Positions 26,485 to 34,611 of a stretch of DNA of 64,000 nucleotides are shown one piece after another; within the stretch, counting starts at the first letter, position 1; every line of letters starts with the position of its first letter. The notes beneath the pieces were generated by a model. It saw nothing but the letters and a program-made list of their open reading frames with translations. It was not told the DNA's origin and ran no database searches. The position numbers and the translations under genes are program-made. The stretch covers positions 1 to 64,000 of the forward strand of contig NZ_JAPDDP010000019.1 of NCBI RefSeq assembly GCF_027587195.1. Direction: 5' to 3'. Source of the DNA: Solirubrobacter phytolaccae. Its GTDB lineage: Bacteria; Actinomycetota; Thermoleophilia; Solirubrobacterales; Solirubrobacteraceae.

Positions 26485-27510
26485 ATGAAGCAGCCGCTCA
26501 AGGGACCGCACCACTTCACCGGCATCACCCGCGACGTCACCGCGAACGTCGACTTCTGGTGTCGCGTGATCGGCCTGCGGTTCGTCAAGAACACGCTCAA
26601 CTTCGAGACGACGTTCCGGTACCACACCTACTTCGGCGACGAGGAAGGCAACCCGGGGTCCGTGGTCACGTTCCTGGAGTTCAAGGAGGCGCCGGTCGGC
26701 GTTCCGGGTGACGGGGACATCCAGCGGCTCATCCTGCGCGTCGGCTCCTACGCCTCGCTCGAGTACTGGATGGATCGCCTGATCGCCAACCAGCACCACA
26801 GCGAGCTGATCCGGCTCGATCCGACGCAGCCGCAGTCGCTCGTGTTCTGGGACCCGGAGGGCCACGAGGTCGAGCTGATGGTGTCGGACACGACGGACGC
26901 GCCGCTGGTCGCCGACGCCGACGACATCCCCGCCGAGCACCGCATCCTGGGCATCGAGGGCGCACGCTCCTTCACCACCAAGGAGGAGCAGCTCCCGTTC
27001 GCCGAGCACCTCGGCTTCCGCGACGACGGCTACCGCCTCGTGCTCGACGCCGAGCGCAGCGGCCGCTGGTACTTCTCCGCGCCGCCCGGTCGCCCCTCGG
27101 GTGACGGCAAGGTCGGCGTCTGGCACCACATCGCCTACGACGCCGGCGACGGCGCCGAGACCGAGCGCACCCGCGACGAGGCCAACGAGGGCCCGCGCCC
27201 GTGGACGAAGATCTTCGACCACTACTTCTTCGACAGCTGCTACTCGATGTCTCCCGGAGGGCGGATGGAGATCTGCACGTCGGGGCCTGGATTTCAACTC
27301 GACGAGAAGCTCGAAGACCTCGGCGACCGACTCTGCCTCTCACCGCGAGTGGAGCCACTTCGCGCCAAGCTCGAATCCGAGCTCACCCTGATCACCAACC
27401 CGCGTCCGCGCAACAAGGCCAAGCAGGCCGCGTCGACCGCCCCACCCGCCGCGGACCCCGCCACCAACGGCCTCCCCGCAGCGACCGAGCCAGCCACGTC
27501 CGCCAACTAG
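26485..27510 (+). CDS. VOC-family ring-cleaving dioxygenase (MhqO/LinE-like)
   Basis: A 341-aa double-VOC protein: GPHHFTGITRDVTANVDFWC at residues 7-26, FVKNTLNFETTFRYHTYFGD near residue 33, GHEVELMV near residue 128 and GVWHHIAYDAG near residue 211. This pattern matches extradiol-type dioxygenases such as hydroquinone ring-cleaving enzymes, with a His/His/Glu iron site. The last 45 residues are an Ala/Pro/Thr-rich tail. A GAGGAG precedes the ATG at 26485. Control by the divergent GntR gene is likely. Confidence 0.82.
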   Translation: MKQPLKGPHHFTGITRDVTANVDFWCRVIGLRFVKNTLNFETTFRYHTYFGDEEGNPGSVVTFLEFKEAPVGVPGDGDIQRLILRVGSYASLEYWMDRLIANQHHSELIRLDPTQPQSLVFWDPEGHEVELMVSDTTDAPLVADADDIPAEHRILGIEGARSFTTKEEQLPFAEHLGFRDDGYRLVLDAERSGRWYFSAPPGRPSGDGKVGVWHHIAYDAGDGAETERTRDEANEGPRPWTKIFDHYFFDSCYSMSPGGRMEICTSGPGFQLDEKLEDLGDRLCLSPRVEPLRAKLESELTLITNPRPRNKAKQAASTAPPAADPATNGLPAATEPATSAN

Positions 27511-27657
27511 GAGCCCGTTGGCCAATAACGACACGCCCGCTGCGGCACATCCCCGGCGCCTCGCGCCACCCACGACGCTCACGTGCCAGAGGCACGCCAC
27601 GCTTGTCGCGGGCGGCCCGACGCACTGGGGGCTGCACCACATCAGGCGCATCGCCCA

Positions 27658-28278
27658 TTGTCCAACGCACTCCTAACGCTCACCTTCGACAACGGTCCGG
27701 ACCCGGCGGCCACGCCCCGGGTCCTGGACGTGCTGGCCGCGCGCGGTGTGCTTTCGACCTTCTTCGTGGTCGGCTCGGCGCTGCGCGAGCACCGCGCGCT
27801 CGCCGAACGCGCCCACGCCGAAGGCCACTGGATCGGCAACCACACGCTCACGCACCCGCGCCCGCTCGGCGAGAGCGGCGCCGAGGTGCGCGAGATCGAA
27901 GCGGCCCAGGCGGAGCTGGGCGCCTTGGCCCACCCCGATCGCCTGTTCCGGCCGTCCGGCGCGGGCGGCGACCTGTCGCCGGGGCTGCTGTCGACCGCGG
28001 CCGTCGAGTCCCTGATCGCCGGCCGCTTCACCTGCGTGCTCTGGAACGCGGTCCCGGGCGACTGGCGCGACCCCTCAGGCTGGGTCGACACCGCGCTCGC
28101 TCAGATCGCCTCACAGGACTGGACGCTGCTCGTCCTCCACGACGTCGCCGACGCCTGCGCGGACCGCCTCGACGAGTTCCTCTCGCGCGTGGACGCCGAG
28201 ATCGTCCAGGCCTTCCCGCCGGCCTGCGTCCCGATCAAGCGCGGCGCGGTCCGCCGCTCGCTGGACGGGTTGCTCTGA
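27658..28278 (+). CDS. NodB-fold polysaccharide deacetylase-like protein with TFDNGP motif
   Basis: About 206 residues of NodB homology. Motif 1 reads TFDNGPDP (residues 9-16) in place of TFDDGP: the catalytic Asp11 is kept, but the usual metal-binding Asp is Asn12. Motif 2, NHTLTH with His62 and His66, is intact, and FRPSG is near residue 98. There is no signal peptide. The TTG at 27658 is preferred; an ATG at 27583 adds 25 residues without family signal. Metal binding, and so activity on N-acetyl sugars, is uncertain. Confidence 0.72.
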   Translation: MSNALLTLTFDNGPDPAATPRVLDVLAARGVLSTFFVVGSALREHRALAERAHAEGHWIGNHTLTHPRPLGESGAEVREIEAAQAELGALAHPDRLFRPSGAGGDLSPGLLSTAAVESLIAGRFTCVLWNAVPGDWRDPSGWVDTALAQIASQDWTLLVLHDVADACADRLDEFLSRVDAEIVQAFPPACVPIKRGAVRRSLDGLL

Positions 28279-28319
28279 ATCCGCGTCGCCATCGTCGGTG
28301 CAATTGCTACAAATGACAC

Positions 28320-29531
28320 ATGGGTTCCCTCGGCCTAGAAGCTCGGCCGACCCAGCACCGCCGAGCGCTTGAACTGTCCGCGATCGCGCTCACTCCGCTG
28401 GTCGGGTTTGCGTTGCTCTTCGCCGGTGGACGTGCCACCACCGCGCTCGTCACGGATTTCGAGCGTGCGCCGCTGCTCTGGCTCACGATCGCGTCGCTGG
28501 CGTTCTCTGTCGCCCATGTGCTGACGGGAAACATCGGGCGGTGGGCCAGTGTCGCGCTCGAGGGCCGCATCGTCGAGTTCCTCCTCGCGCGGGAGCAGTT
28601 CCAGGCGGTGTACCCGGTTCGGGAGCGGACGGCGTCCGAGCTGATCGAGGAGCGCCTTCCCCTCAAGGTCCGCTGGGCGCGCGACACGCTTGAGGACCTC
28701 CGGCCGGCACGTTGGACGCGGTGGACGGCCTGCACGGTGTCGGCGCTGGTCGAGGCGTCCACGGTGGCGGTCGTGGTGCGCGACGTCATCGCTGGCGGGC
28801 GTCCATCGCTGTGGCTCGTGATCTCCGGTGCGCTGGCGCTCGGCGTGTTCTCGATCACGTGGTTCGACTTGGCCCGCGGGCAGTCGAGGAAGTGGCGGCA
28901 GCCACGGACGGTGGTTCGGTGGGGTGCGCGGTACGCCCCGGAGCGCCTCGACACGATCATCCCGTCCGCGTCGGTGCTGGCGATCGTCGCGGGTCCGCTG
29001 CTGCTGGCGTACCTGATCGCCACGGCACCGGGTCTGTCCGCCTCGCAGCGTGTGGTGGCCGCGGGTGGTGGCCTGTTGGCCACCGATCTGGTGTGGGACA
29101 AGCGCACGTTGCTGCGCGCCGGCGCATGGTGCGCTCTGGAGCGCCGCACGGTCTGGATCTCCACGGTCGTGGCCGGAGTCGTGGCGCGAAGCTGGACGTT
29201 CCTCCGCGGCCTCGCGTTTGCGGGCGGTGCCGCCTCGCTGGCGACGTGGGCCATCTTCCTGACCGCTTCGCCCGCGGAGCTCGCAGCGAGTCCGTGGTTG
29301 GACGAGCTCGCCACGCTCTTCGTGATGCTGGCCCTGGGACCGGTGATCATCCTGATGGGGTGGCGCCGGCCGCGAGCCGTTCACACGGTCAACGGCGCCG
29401 AGCTGATGGATCGATACGAGGATTCGGCCCTGGAGCGGCGCCTTGGCGCGATGATCCACTGGGCTCGCTGGCTGGCCATCGTCAGCCTGCTTGCGGCCCT
29501 GTTCGTGGAAACTGGCGCCTACCTGCGGTAG
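28320..29531 (+). CDS. Polytopic membrane protein, unknown
   Basis: A 403-aa protein with about eight membrane segments (near residues 18-36, 54-74, 138-158, 160-180, 220-240, 278-300, 305-330 and 375-395) and basic cytoplasmic loops (WDKRTLLRAGAWCALERRT). No known family or catalytic motif is recognised. Its last 13 bp overlap the convergent TetR gene. Codon use is slightly less GC-biased than that of its neighbours. Confidence 0.6.
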   Translation: MGSLGLEARPTQHRRALELSAIALTPLVGFALLFAGGRATTALVTDFERAPLLWLTIASLAFSVAHVLTGNIGRWASVALEGRIVEFLLAREQFQAVYPVRERTASELIEERLPLKVRWARDTLEDLRPARWTRWTACTVSALVEASTVAVVVRDVIAGGRPSLWLVISGALALGVFSITWFDLARGQSRKWRQPRTVVRWGARYAPERLDTIIPSASVLAIVAGPLLLAYLIATAPGLSASQRVVAAGGGLLATDLVWDKRTLLRAGAWCALERRTVWISTVVAGVVARSWTFLRGLAFAGGAASLATWAIFLTASPAELAASPWLDELATLFVMLALGPVIILMGWRRPRAVHTVNGAELMDRYEDSALERRLGAMIHWARWLAIVSLLAALFVETGAYLR

Positions 29532-30094
29532 CCGGCGCGCAGCGCCGTGAGAAAGCCCCGCAGACGGCCTTCGAAGTCCGGCTGCAGTAGGTCCGTGCCC
29601 GCGTAGGCCTCGCGCACGGCCGGCGACGGGTTCGCGAGCGGATAGAGGGACGCCGCGAGCAGGAGTGCGGCGGCGACGACCTCGAAGGGCTCCGGGACCT
29701 CGAGGCGCGCGGCGACGTCCTCGACCAGCGCTATTGACGCGGCGCGGAACGCGCGGACGGCGTCGGCGGAGACGTTGTGCTCGAGCACGGCCGCCTGCTC
29801 GCCGAGCAGGTCGCAGAAGAACGGGCGCGCGGCCAGGGTGGGGGCGAGGTCGTCGGGACCCGTCACCGCGGCCGCCCACGACTCCCACTCGCGGAGCAGG
29901 AGCGTGAGGAAGATCTCCTCGCGCGACTCGAAGTAGCGCAGCAGGTTGGACTTCGCGAGGCCGACTTCACGGGCGACGTCACCGAGGGAGACGTCGCGCA
30001 CGCGACGTTCCTCGGCCAGGGCACGGGCCGCGGCGAGGATCGCCTCGCGGCGCTCCTCCTTCTGCTCCGGCCGTCTCGCTCGCTGATAGCTCAT
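29519..30094 (-). CDS. TetR family repressor
   Basis: A 191-aa regulator: helix-turn-helix at residues 14-60 (AILAAARALAEERRVRDVSL, REVGLAKSNLLRYFESREE), then a helical effector domain. ATG 30094 opens MSYQRARRPEQKEERREAIL, the normal length before the domain. It is divergent from an SDR with twin operators in between, the same layout as the 14-kb module. Confidence 0.88.
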   Translation of the reverse strand: MSYQRARRPEQKEERREAILAAARALAEERRVRDVSLGDVAREVGLAKSNLLRYFESREEIFLTLLLREWESWAAAVTGPDDLAPTLAARPFFCDLLGEQAAVLEHNVSADAVRAFRAASIALVEDVAARLEVPEPFEVVAAALLLAASLYPLANPSPAVREAYAGTDLLQPDFEGRLRGFLTALRAGYRR

Positions 30095-30101
30095 TCACGC
30101 G

Positions 30102-30146
30102 ATGACAATAGGGGAACGGCGTTCTATAGTTAGGAGAACACTGTTC
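30102..30146 (+). promoter_or_regulatory. SDR promoter with two TetR operators
   Basis: An ATGACA -35 box (30102-30107) and TATAGT -10 box (30125-30130) are 17 bp apart. Dyad 1, GAAC-GGC-GTTC (30114-30124), sits in the spacer. Dyad 2, GAAC-ACT-GTTC (30136-30146), covers the expected start point. The centres are 22 bp apart, two helical turns, so two dimers would bind the same face. A GGAGG at 30154-30158 precedes the ATG at 30164. Confidence 0.75.
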
Positions 30147-30163
30147 TTGTATTGGAGGCATTC

Positions 30164-30982
30164 ATGCCGCAGACCTGGCTCATCACCGGCTCTTCCCGCG
30201 GACTCGGCCGCGCGCTCGCCGAAGCGGCGCTCGCCGCCGGGCACAACGTCGTCGCCACCGCGCGCAACCCAGAGCAGCTCAAGGACCTGGAAGGCGCGTA
30301 CGCCGTCGCGCTCGACGTCACCGACCGCGCGCAGGCCGACAAGGCCGTCGCCGCCGCGGTCGAGCGCTTCGGGCGGCTCGACGTCGTCGTCAACAACGCG
30401 GGCTACGCGAACGTGAACTCGCTCGAGGACTTCGCCGAGGAGGACTTCCGCGCGCAGGTCGAGACGAACCTGTGGGGCGTCATCAACGTCACGCGCGCGG
30501 CGCTGCCGGTGCTGCGCGAGCAGGGCGCGGGCCACATCATCCAGGTCTCGTCCGTCGGCGGCCGGGTCACGTCGCCGGGGATTGGCCCGTACCAGACCGC
30601 GAAGTGGGCGGTGGAGGGCTTCTCCGGCGTGCTGGCCAAGGAGGTCGCCCCGCTCGGCATCAAGGTCACGGTGATCGAGCCGGGCGGGTTCCGCACGGAC
30701 TGGGCGGGCGCGTCGATGACCGTCCACGGCGTGCGCGAGGCGTACGAGCCGAGCGTCGGCGGGTTCATGCGCTACCGCGAGACCGCCGTCGCGCTCGGGG
30801 ATCCCGCGAAGGCCGCCCAGGCGATCCTGCAGGTGGCCCAGCTCGACGAGCCGCCGCTCCAGCTGCTGCTCGGCAGCGACGCCTACAAGATCGCGCGCGC
30901 CACCGACGAGGCGCGGATCGCGTCGGACGAGACGTGGAAGGACCTCACGTTCTCGACCGACTACGAGGACGCGCTGACCTAG
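30164..30982 (+). CDS. Short-chain dehydrogenase/reductase
   Basis: A 272-aa classical SDR: TGSSRGLGR at residues 8-16, VVATARN near 32, NNAGYANV near 77, QVSSVGG near 131 and YQTAK with catalytic Tyr/Lys near 147. It is clearly related to the SDR at 14544-15383, sharing the long C-terminal DEPPLQLLLGSDAY segment. ATG 30164 is chosen because GGAGG is 5 nt upstream; a TTG at 30152 would overlap it. The substrate is unknown. The divergent TetR protein is the likely repressor. Confidence 0.9.
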   Translation: MPQTWLITGSSRGLGRALAEAALAAGHNVVATARNPEQLKDLEGAYAVALDVTDRAQADKAVAAAVERFGRLDVVVNNAGYANVNSLEDFAEEDFRAQVETNLWGVINVTRAALPVLREQGAGHIIQVSSVGGRVTSPGIGPYQTAKWAVEGFSGVLAKEVAPLGIKVTVIEPGGFRTDWAGASMTVHGVREAYEPSVGGFMRYRETAVALGDPAKAAQAILQVAQLDEPPLQLLLGSDAYKIARATDEARIASDETWKDLTFSTDYEDALT

Positions 30983-31170
30983 TCCTTCGGGACGACCGGC
31001 GCGGCGTCCTCGTCGCCGGCCTCGACCTGCTCGAGCCGCGAGCGCAGCCGCTCGCGCAGCTCCTCGGGCGCGAGGTCGGACTGCGGGCGACGGTTGCGCG
31101 CGACGACCGCGCCGGTCGCGGCGACACCGGCCGCGCCGGCTAGGCCCAGGAGCTTCCAACGCGCCTTCAT
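30979..31170 (-). CDS. Small single-span membrane protein
   Basis: A 63-aa protein: a basic start, one hydrophobic helix (LLGLAGAAGVAATGAVVA, residues 7-24), then an acidic helical tail (PEELRERLRSRLEQVEAGDE). It is probably an inner-membrane protein with the tail in the cytoplasm. Its role is unknown. The stop overlaps the end of the convergent SDR gene by 4 bp. Confidence 0.6.
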   Translation of the reverse strand: MKARWKLLGLAGAAGVAATGAVVARNRRPQSDLAPEELRERLRSRLEQVEAGDEDAAPVVPKD

Positions 31171-31194
31171 GCCGCGAACCCTACTCTCTGGCCC

Positions 31195-31809
31195 TTGTCC
31201 GAGCTTGCATTCGACGAGGCCGTCGCAACCACGCGCACGGGTGACATCTGGCTGTTCCGCGGCCGGTCGCTGGCCGACCGCGCGATTCAGACGCTGACCA
31301 ACTCGCCCGTCAACCACGTCGGCATGGCCGTCGCGCTCGAGGACATGCCGCCGCTGCTGTGGCACGCCGAGCTCGGCAAGTCGCTGCCGGACGCGTGGAC
31401 GGGCGAGCGCCACCGCGGCGTCCAGCTGCACAAGCTGGAGGACGCGGTGCGCACGTGGGACACCAAGTACGGCCAGCGCGCGTGGCTGCGCCCGCTCGAG
31501 GGCGGCGAGGTCACGCGCGAGCAGGAAGACCGCCTGATCCAGACGATCGACAAGTACAGCGGCAAGCCGTTCCCGACGACGCCGGGCCTGGCCCGCTCGT
31601 GGGTGACCGGGCGTGTGCGCCGGAGCGAGGCGTCGCGCGAGACGATCTACTGCGCCGAGCTCGTCGCCGTGACGATGCAGCAGATGGGCCTGCTGCCGGA
31701 CAAGCGGCCGATGAGCTGGTACGACCCCGGCAAGTTCTGGAGCGGGGACGCGATCGTCCTCGTGGAGCCGTTCTCGCTCGGCGAGGAGATCGCGGTCCGG
31801 CCCGGGTGA
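31195..31809 (+). CDS. Permuted NlpC/P60-like (YiiX/YebB type) cysteine hydrolase
   Basis: A 204-aa protein with the order of a circularly permuted papain-like fold: GDIWLFRGRSLADRAIQ then NHVGMAV with His41, and later TIYCAELVAVTMQQMG with Cys153. Such proteins cleave amide or thioester bonds, some in peptidoglycan or lipids. There is no signal peptide, so a cytoplasmic or membrane-side role is likely. The start at TTG 31195 is not certain. It overlaps the next gene by GTGA. Confidence 0.72.
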   Translation: MSELAFDEAVATTRTGDIWLFRGRSLADRAIQTLTNSPVNHVGMAVALEDMPPLLWHAELGKSLPDAWTGERHRGVQLHKLEDAVRTWDTKYGQRAWLRPLEGGEVTREQEDRLIQTIDKYSGKPFPTTPGLARSWVTGRVRRSEASRETIYCAELVAVTMQQMGLLPDKRPMSWYDPGKFWSGDAIVLVEPFSLGEEIAVRPG

Positions 31810-32720
31810 TCGGGGTCGGCGTCATCGGCGCGGGCCTGATGGGGTCGATCCACGCGCGCCTGCTCGCGCACGACGTCCCGGGCGCGCGGCTCACCGCGGT
31901 CTGCGATCCCGACCGGGCCGCGGCGGAGCGGCTGGACGCGCCCACGCTCCACGCCGACGGCTTCGCCCTGATCGCCGACCCGGCCGTGGACGCGGTCGTG
32001 ATCGCTAGCCCGGTCCCGACGCACGAGCCGTTCACGCTCGCCTGCGTCGCCGCGGGCAAGCCGGTGCTGTGCGAGAAGCCGCTGACTGCGACCTCGGAGG
32101 CCGCGCGCCGGATCGTCGAGGCCGAACGCGCGAGCGGCCGCCGGCTCGTCACCGTCGGCTTCATGCGCCGCCACGACCCCGCGTACGTGGAGCTCAAGGC
32201 GCAGCTGGACGCGGGCACGATCGGCCGGCCGCTGCTCGTGCACTGCGCGCACCGCAACCCGTCCGTGCACGCGTTCTTCGACAGCGCGATGATCATCACC
32301 GACAGCGCCGTCCACGAGGCCGACATCGTCCGCTGGCTGCTCGGCGAGGAGATCGTGAGCGTGGACGTGCGGACGCCGCGCTCAACGTCCCGCGCGCGCG
32401 AGGGCCTGCGCGACCCGCAGCTCATCCTGCTCACGACCGCGTCGGACGTGCTCGTCGACGTGGAGGCGTTCGTCACCGCGGGCTACGGCTACGACATCCG
32501 CTGCGAGGTCGTGGGGGAGGACGGGACGCTCGCGCTCCCGCTGGCCGTCGCGACCGGGTTCGAGGAGCGCTTCGCCGACGCCTACCGCAACGAGCTGATC
32601 GCGTGGCTGTCCGGCGAGCCGGTGGGCGCGACCGCGGCCGACGGCCTCGCCGCGGCTGCCGTGTGCGAAGCCGGCGTGCGCTCCCTCGCGGAAGGCCGCG
32701 CCACGCCGGTTGCGTGCTGA
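31806..32720 (+). CDS. Gfo/Idh/MocA family oxidoreductase
   Basis: A 304-aa NAD(P)-dependent dehydrogenase. The Rossmann motif GVIGAGLMGSIHARLL is at residues 5-20, the family CEKPL with the conserved lysine is near residue 92, and DSAVHEADIVRWLL with catalytic Asp/His is near residue 167. It resembles myo-inositol 2-dehydrogenase, but the sugar substrate cannot be set. The GTG at 31806 overlaps the preceding TGA. Confidence 0.86.
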   Translation: MIGVGVIGAGLMGSIHARLLAHDVPGARLTAVCDPDRAAAERLDAPTLHADGFALIADPAVDAVVIASPVPTHEPFTLACVAAGKPVLCEKPLTATSEAARRIVEAERASGRRLVTVGFMRRHDPAYVELKAQLDAGTIGRPLLVHCAHRNPSVHAFFDSAMIITDSAVHEADIVRWLLGEEIVSVDVRTPRSTSRAREGLRDPQLILLTTASDVLVDVEAFVTAGYGYDIRCEVVGEDGTLALPLAVATGFEERFADAYRNELIAWLSGEPVGATAADGLAAAAVCEAGVRSLAEGRATPVAC

Positions 32721-32739
32721 TCCCCATGGGGAACAGCAC
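32714..32739. promoter_or_regulatory. 26-bp imperfect palindrome before the sensor kinase
   Basis: The sequence GTGCTG-A-TCCCCATGGGGA-A-CAGCAC has one mismatch at each inner junction (A opposite A). It overlaps the stop of the oxidoreductase gene and ends 21 bp before the kinase GTG. It could be an operator for the response regulator next door or a weak terminator. Confidence 0.5.
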
Positions 32740-32760
32740 GCGACGTGCGACCCTGAACGG

Positions 32761-33711
32761 GTGACTTTGCTGTGGCGTGTCGCCCTGATCAACGCAGCGG
32801 TGCTGGGGGCGGCGTTCGCCGCGCTCGTGCTCCTGCCCGTGAAGGTCAGCACGCACGCGACGCTCACGGAGATCGCCGTCCTGGCCGCGGGCGCGCTCAC
32901 GCTGCTGGCGGTGAACCTCGTCGCGCTGCGGCTGGTGTTCGCGCCGCTGAACGAGCTGACCGCGCTGATGCGGCGCGTGGACCCGCTGCGCCCCGGGCGC
33001 CGGATCGACGTCCAGCGCTCGGTCGCCGAGGTGACCGAGCTGCAGGACGCGTTCAACGACATGCTGGACCGCGTCGAGCAGGAGCGTCGCACGAGCGGGC
33101 GCCGGGCGCTCGACGCGCAGGAGCGGGAGCGGCGCCGCCTCGCGCGTGAGCTGCACGACGAGCTCGGGCAGACGCTGACCGGGATCGTCCTGCTGCTGGA
33201 CGGGCTGGTGCGCGAGGCGCCGGCGCCGCTGCAGCCGTCGGTCACCCAGGTGCAGGAGGCCTCGCGCGACGCGGTCGAGAAGACGCGCGACATCGCGCGC
33301 GGGCTGCGACCGGCGGCGCTGGACGAGTTCGGGCTGCGCAGCGCGCTGACGACGCTCGCCGCCGGGTTCGCGGAGCGCAGCGGGCTGCGGGTGCGGCACG
33401 AGCTCGCCGACGACATCCCCGCGCTCGCGCCGGAGCACGACCTCGCGATCTACCGCACGGCACAGGAGTCCTTGACGAACGTGGTCCGCCACGCGGAGGC
33501 GAGCGGCGTCTCGATGTCGCTCGCGGCGGTCAACGGGCACGTGGTGCTGAGCGTGGTCGACGACGGGCGCGGAGTCGCCCAGGAGGCGCTGCACGATTTC
33601 GGTGGCGTCGGCGGGATGCGCGAGCGCGCGATGCTCGTCGGCGGGCGGCTGGAGATCGGGCGTGGGCCGACCGGTGGCACGCAGGTACGGCTGGAGGTGC
33701 CGACGACATGA
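32761..33711 (+). CDS. NarL-type sensor histidine kinase
   Basis: A 316-aa kinase with two membrane helices (about residues 7-25 and 36-58) around a very short outer loop, a HAMP domain (60-110), a HisKA_3 dimerisation domain with phospho-accepting His132 in ARELHDELGQT, and a HATPase_c domain (AQESLTNVVRHAEASG near 240, VVDDGRGV near 263). The tiny outer loop means it probably senses within the membrane or cytoplasm. GTG 32761 lies just before helix 1. It is coupled to its response regulator by ATGA. Confidence 0.9.
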   Translation: MTLLWRVALINAAVLGAAFAALVLLPVKVSTHATLTEIAVLAAGALTLLAVNLVALRLVFAPLNELTALMRRVDPLRPGRRIDVQRSVAEVTELQDAFNDMLDRVEQERRTSGRRALDAQERERRRLARELHDELGQTLTGIVLLLDGLVREAPAPLQPSVTQVQEASRDAVEKTRDIARGLRPAALDEFGLRSALTTLAAGFAERSGLRVRHELADDIPALAPEHDLAIYRTAQESLTNVVRHAEASGVSMSLAAVNGHVVLSVVDDGRGVAQEALHDFGGVGGMRERAMLVGGRLEIGRGPTGGTQVRLEVPTT

Positions 33712-34358
33712 GCACGCCGTTGACGACGAACGTGATGATCGCCGACGACCACCCGCTGATCCGCACCGGCATCCGCAAGGTGCTCGACGCGGCGCCGGAC
33801 CTGCGGGTCGTGGCGGAGGCGAGCGACGGGATCGAGGCGACCGAGCTGGCGCTGCGGGAGGACGTCGACCTCGCGATCCTCGACGTCGCGATGCCGCTGC
33901 GCACCGGGCTGCAGGCCGCGCGAGAGCTGGCCAAGCGCCGCCCCGAGCTGCGGATCCTGATGCTCTCGATGCACGACACCGAGGACTACTGCTTCCAGGC
34001 GCTGAAGGCCGGCGCGTCCGGCTACGTCCTGAAGACCGTGGCGGATCGTGAGCTCGTGGACGCGTGCCGGGCCGCGATGCGCGGCGAGCCGTTCCTCTCC
34101 CCGCCCGCAGTGCGCTCGATCATGCGCGCGTACCTGGAGAGCCCGGGGGAGGCGGTCGAGCATCCGCTGACCGACCGTGAGCTGCAGGTGGTCAAGCTCG
34201 TCGCCGAGGCGCACACCAACGAGCAGATCGCGCGGCTGCTGGTGATCAGCCCGCGTACGGTCGAGCGCCACCGCGAGAACATCCTCGCCAAGCTGGGCAT
34301 GCGGGACCGCGTCGAGCTCACGCGCTGGGCCATCCGCCACGGGCTCGTGGAGCCTTAA
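33708..34358 (+). CDS. NarL/FixJ family response regulator
   Basis: A 216-aa regulator: a receiver domain with the acidic pair in IADDHP (residues 11-16), phospho-acceptor Asp59 in LAILDVAMPLR and Lys near 108 in GYVLKTVADREL; then a LuxR-type helix-turn-helix (LTDRELQVVKLVAEAHTNEQ, then ISPRTVERHRENILAKLGM). It is the cognate partner of the kinase just upstream. Targets are unknown; palindromes at 32714-32739 and 34361-34374 are candidates. Confidence 0.92.
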   Translation: MSTPLTTNVMIADDHPLIRTGIRKVLDAAPDLRVVAEASDGIEATELALREDVDLAILDVAMPLRTGLQAARELAKRRPELRILMLSMHDTEDYCFQALKAGASGYVLKTVADRELVDACRAAMRGEPFLSPPAVRSIMRAYLESPGEAVEHPLTDRELQVVKLVAEAHTNEQIARLLVISPRTVERHRENILAKLGMRDRVELTRWAIRHGLVEP

Positions 34359-34360
34359 AA

Positions 34361-34388
34361 CCCCCATACGGGGGACCGCAAAGCGGTC
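34361..34388 (+). terminator. Two tandem hairpins after the response regulator
   Basis: CCCCC-ATAC-GGGGG (34361-34374) runs straight into GACCGC-AAA-GCGGTC (34374-34388), starting 2 bp after the TAA. They probably stop or stabilise the kinase-regulator message ahead of the riboswitch. The first resembles the TCCC-ATAC-GGGA dyad at 9018-9029. No T-run follows. Confidence 0.5.
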
Positions 34389-34476
34389 TGTCGGTGCGCA
34401 GACCTAAAGCGATGCAGCACTGCAGCCGAGACTTCTTCTAGGTCGCAGTACGAAGTCCTTCTTCACGCAAGGCACT

Positions 34477-34575
34477 TCCCCACGACAAAGGCACACCCGC
34501 TGTGAAGCGGCGTCGCAAAGCTACGGGGCTCCTGCCTCCACAGGAGCGCGCCGGGCTGCCGAACGGGTCTGGGGA
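34477..34575 (+). promoter_or_regulatory. Cyclic-di-GMP-I (GEMM-I) riboswitch
   Basis: The aptamer reads ACAAAGGCACACC (34485-34497), a stem CCGCT/AGCGG capped by the GNRA loop GTGA (34497-34510), the conserved GCAAAGCTACGGG (34515-34527), a second stem GCTCCTG/CAGGAGC (34528-34547), and GCCGGGCTGCCGA near 34550-34561. An outer helix TCCCCA (34477-34482) with TGGGGA (34570-34575) closes it. These are the marks of class I c-di-GMP riboswitches. Downstream, CTGGG (34569-34573) can pair instead with CCCAG (34596-34600), which abuts the AGGGGG Shine-Dalgarno sequence (34599-34604), so ligand binding probably frees translation of the CAP gene (inference). Confidence 0.85.
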
Positions 34576-34611
34576 GCTGCATTTTCCATGCCCGTCCCAG
34601 GGGGTTCAGTC

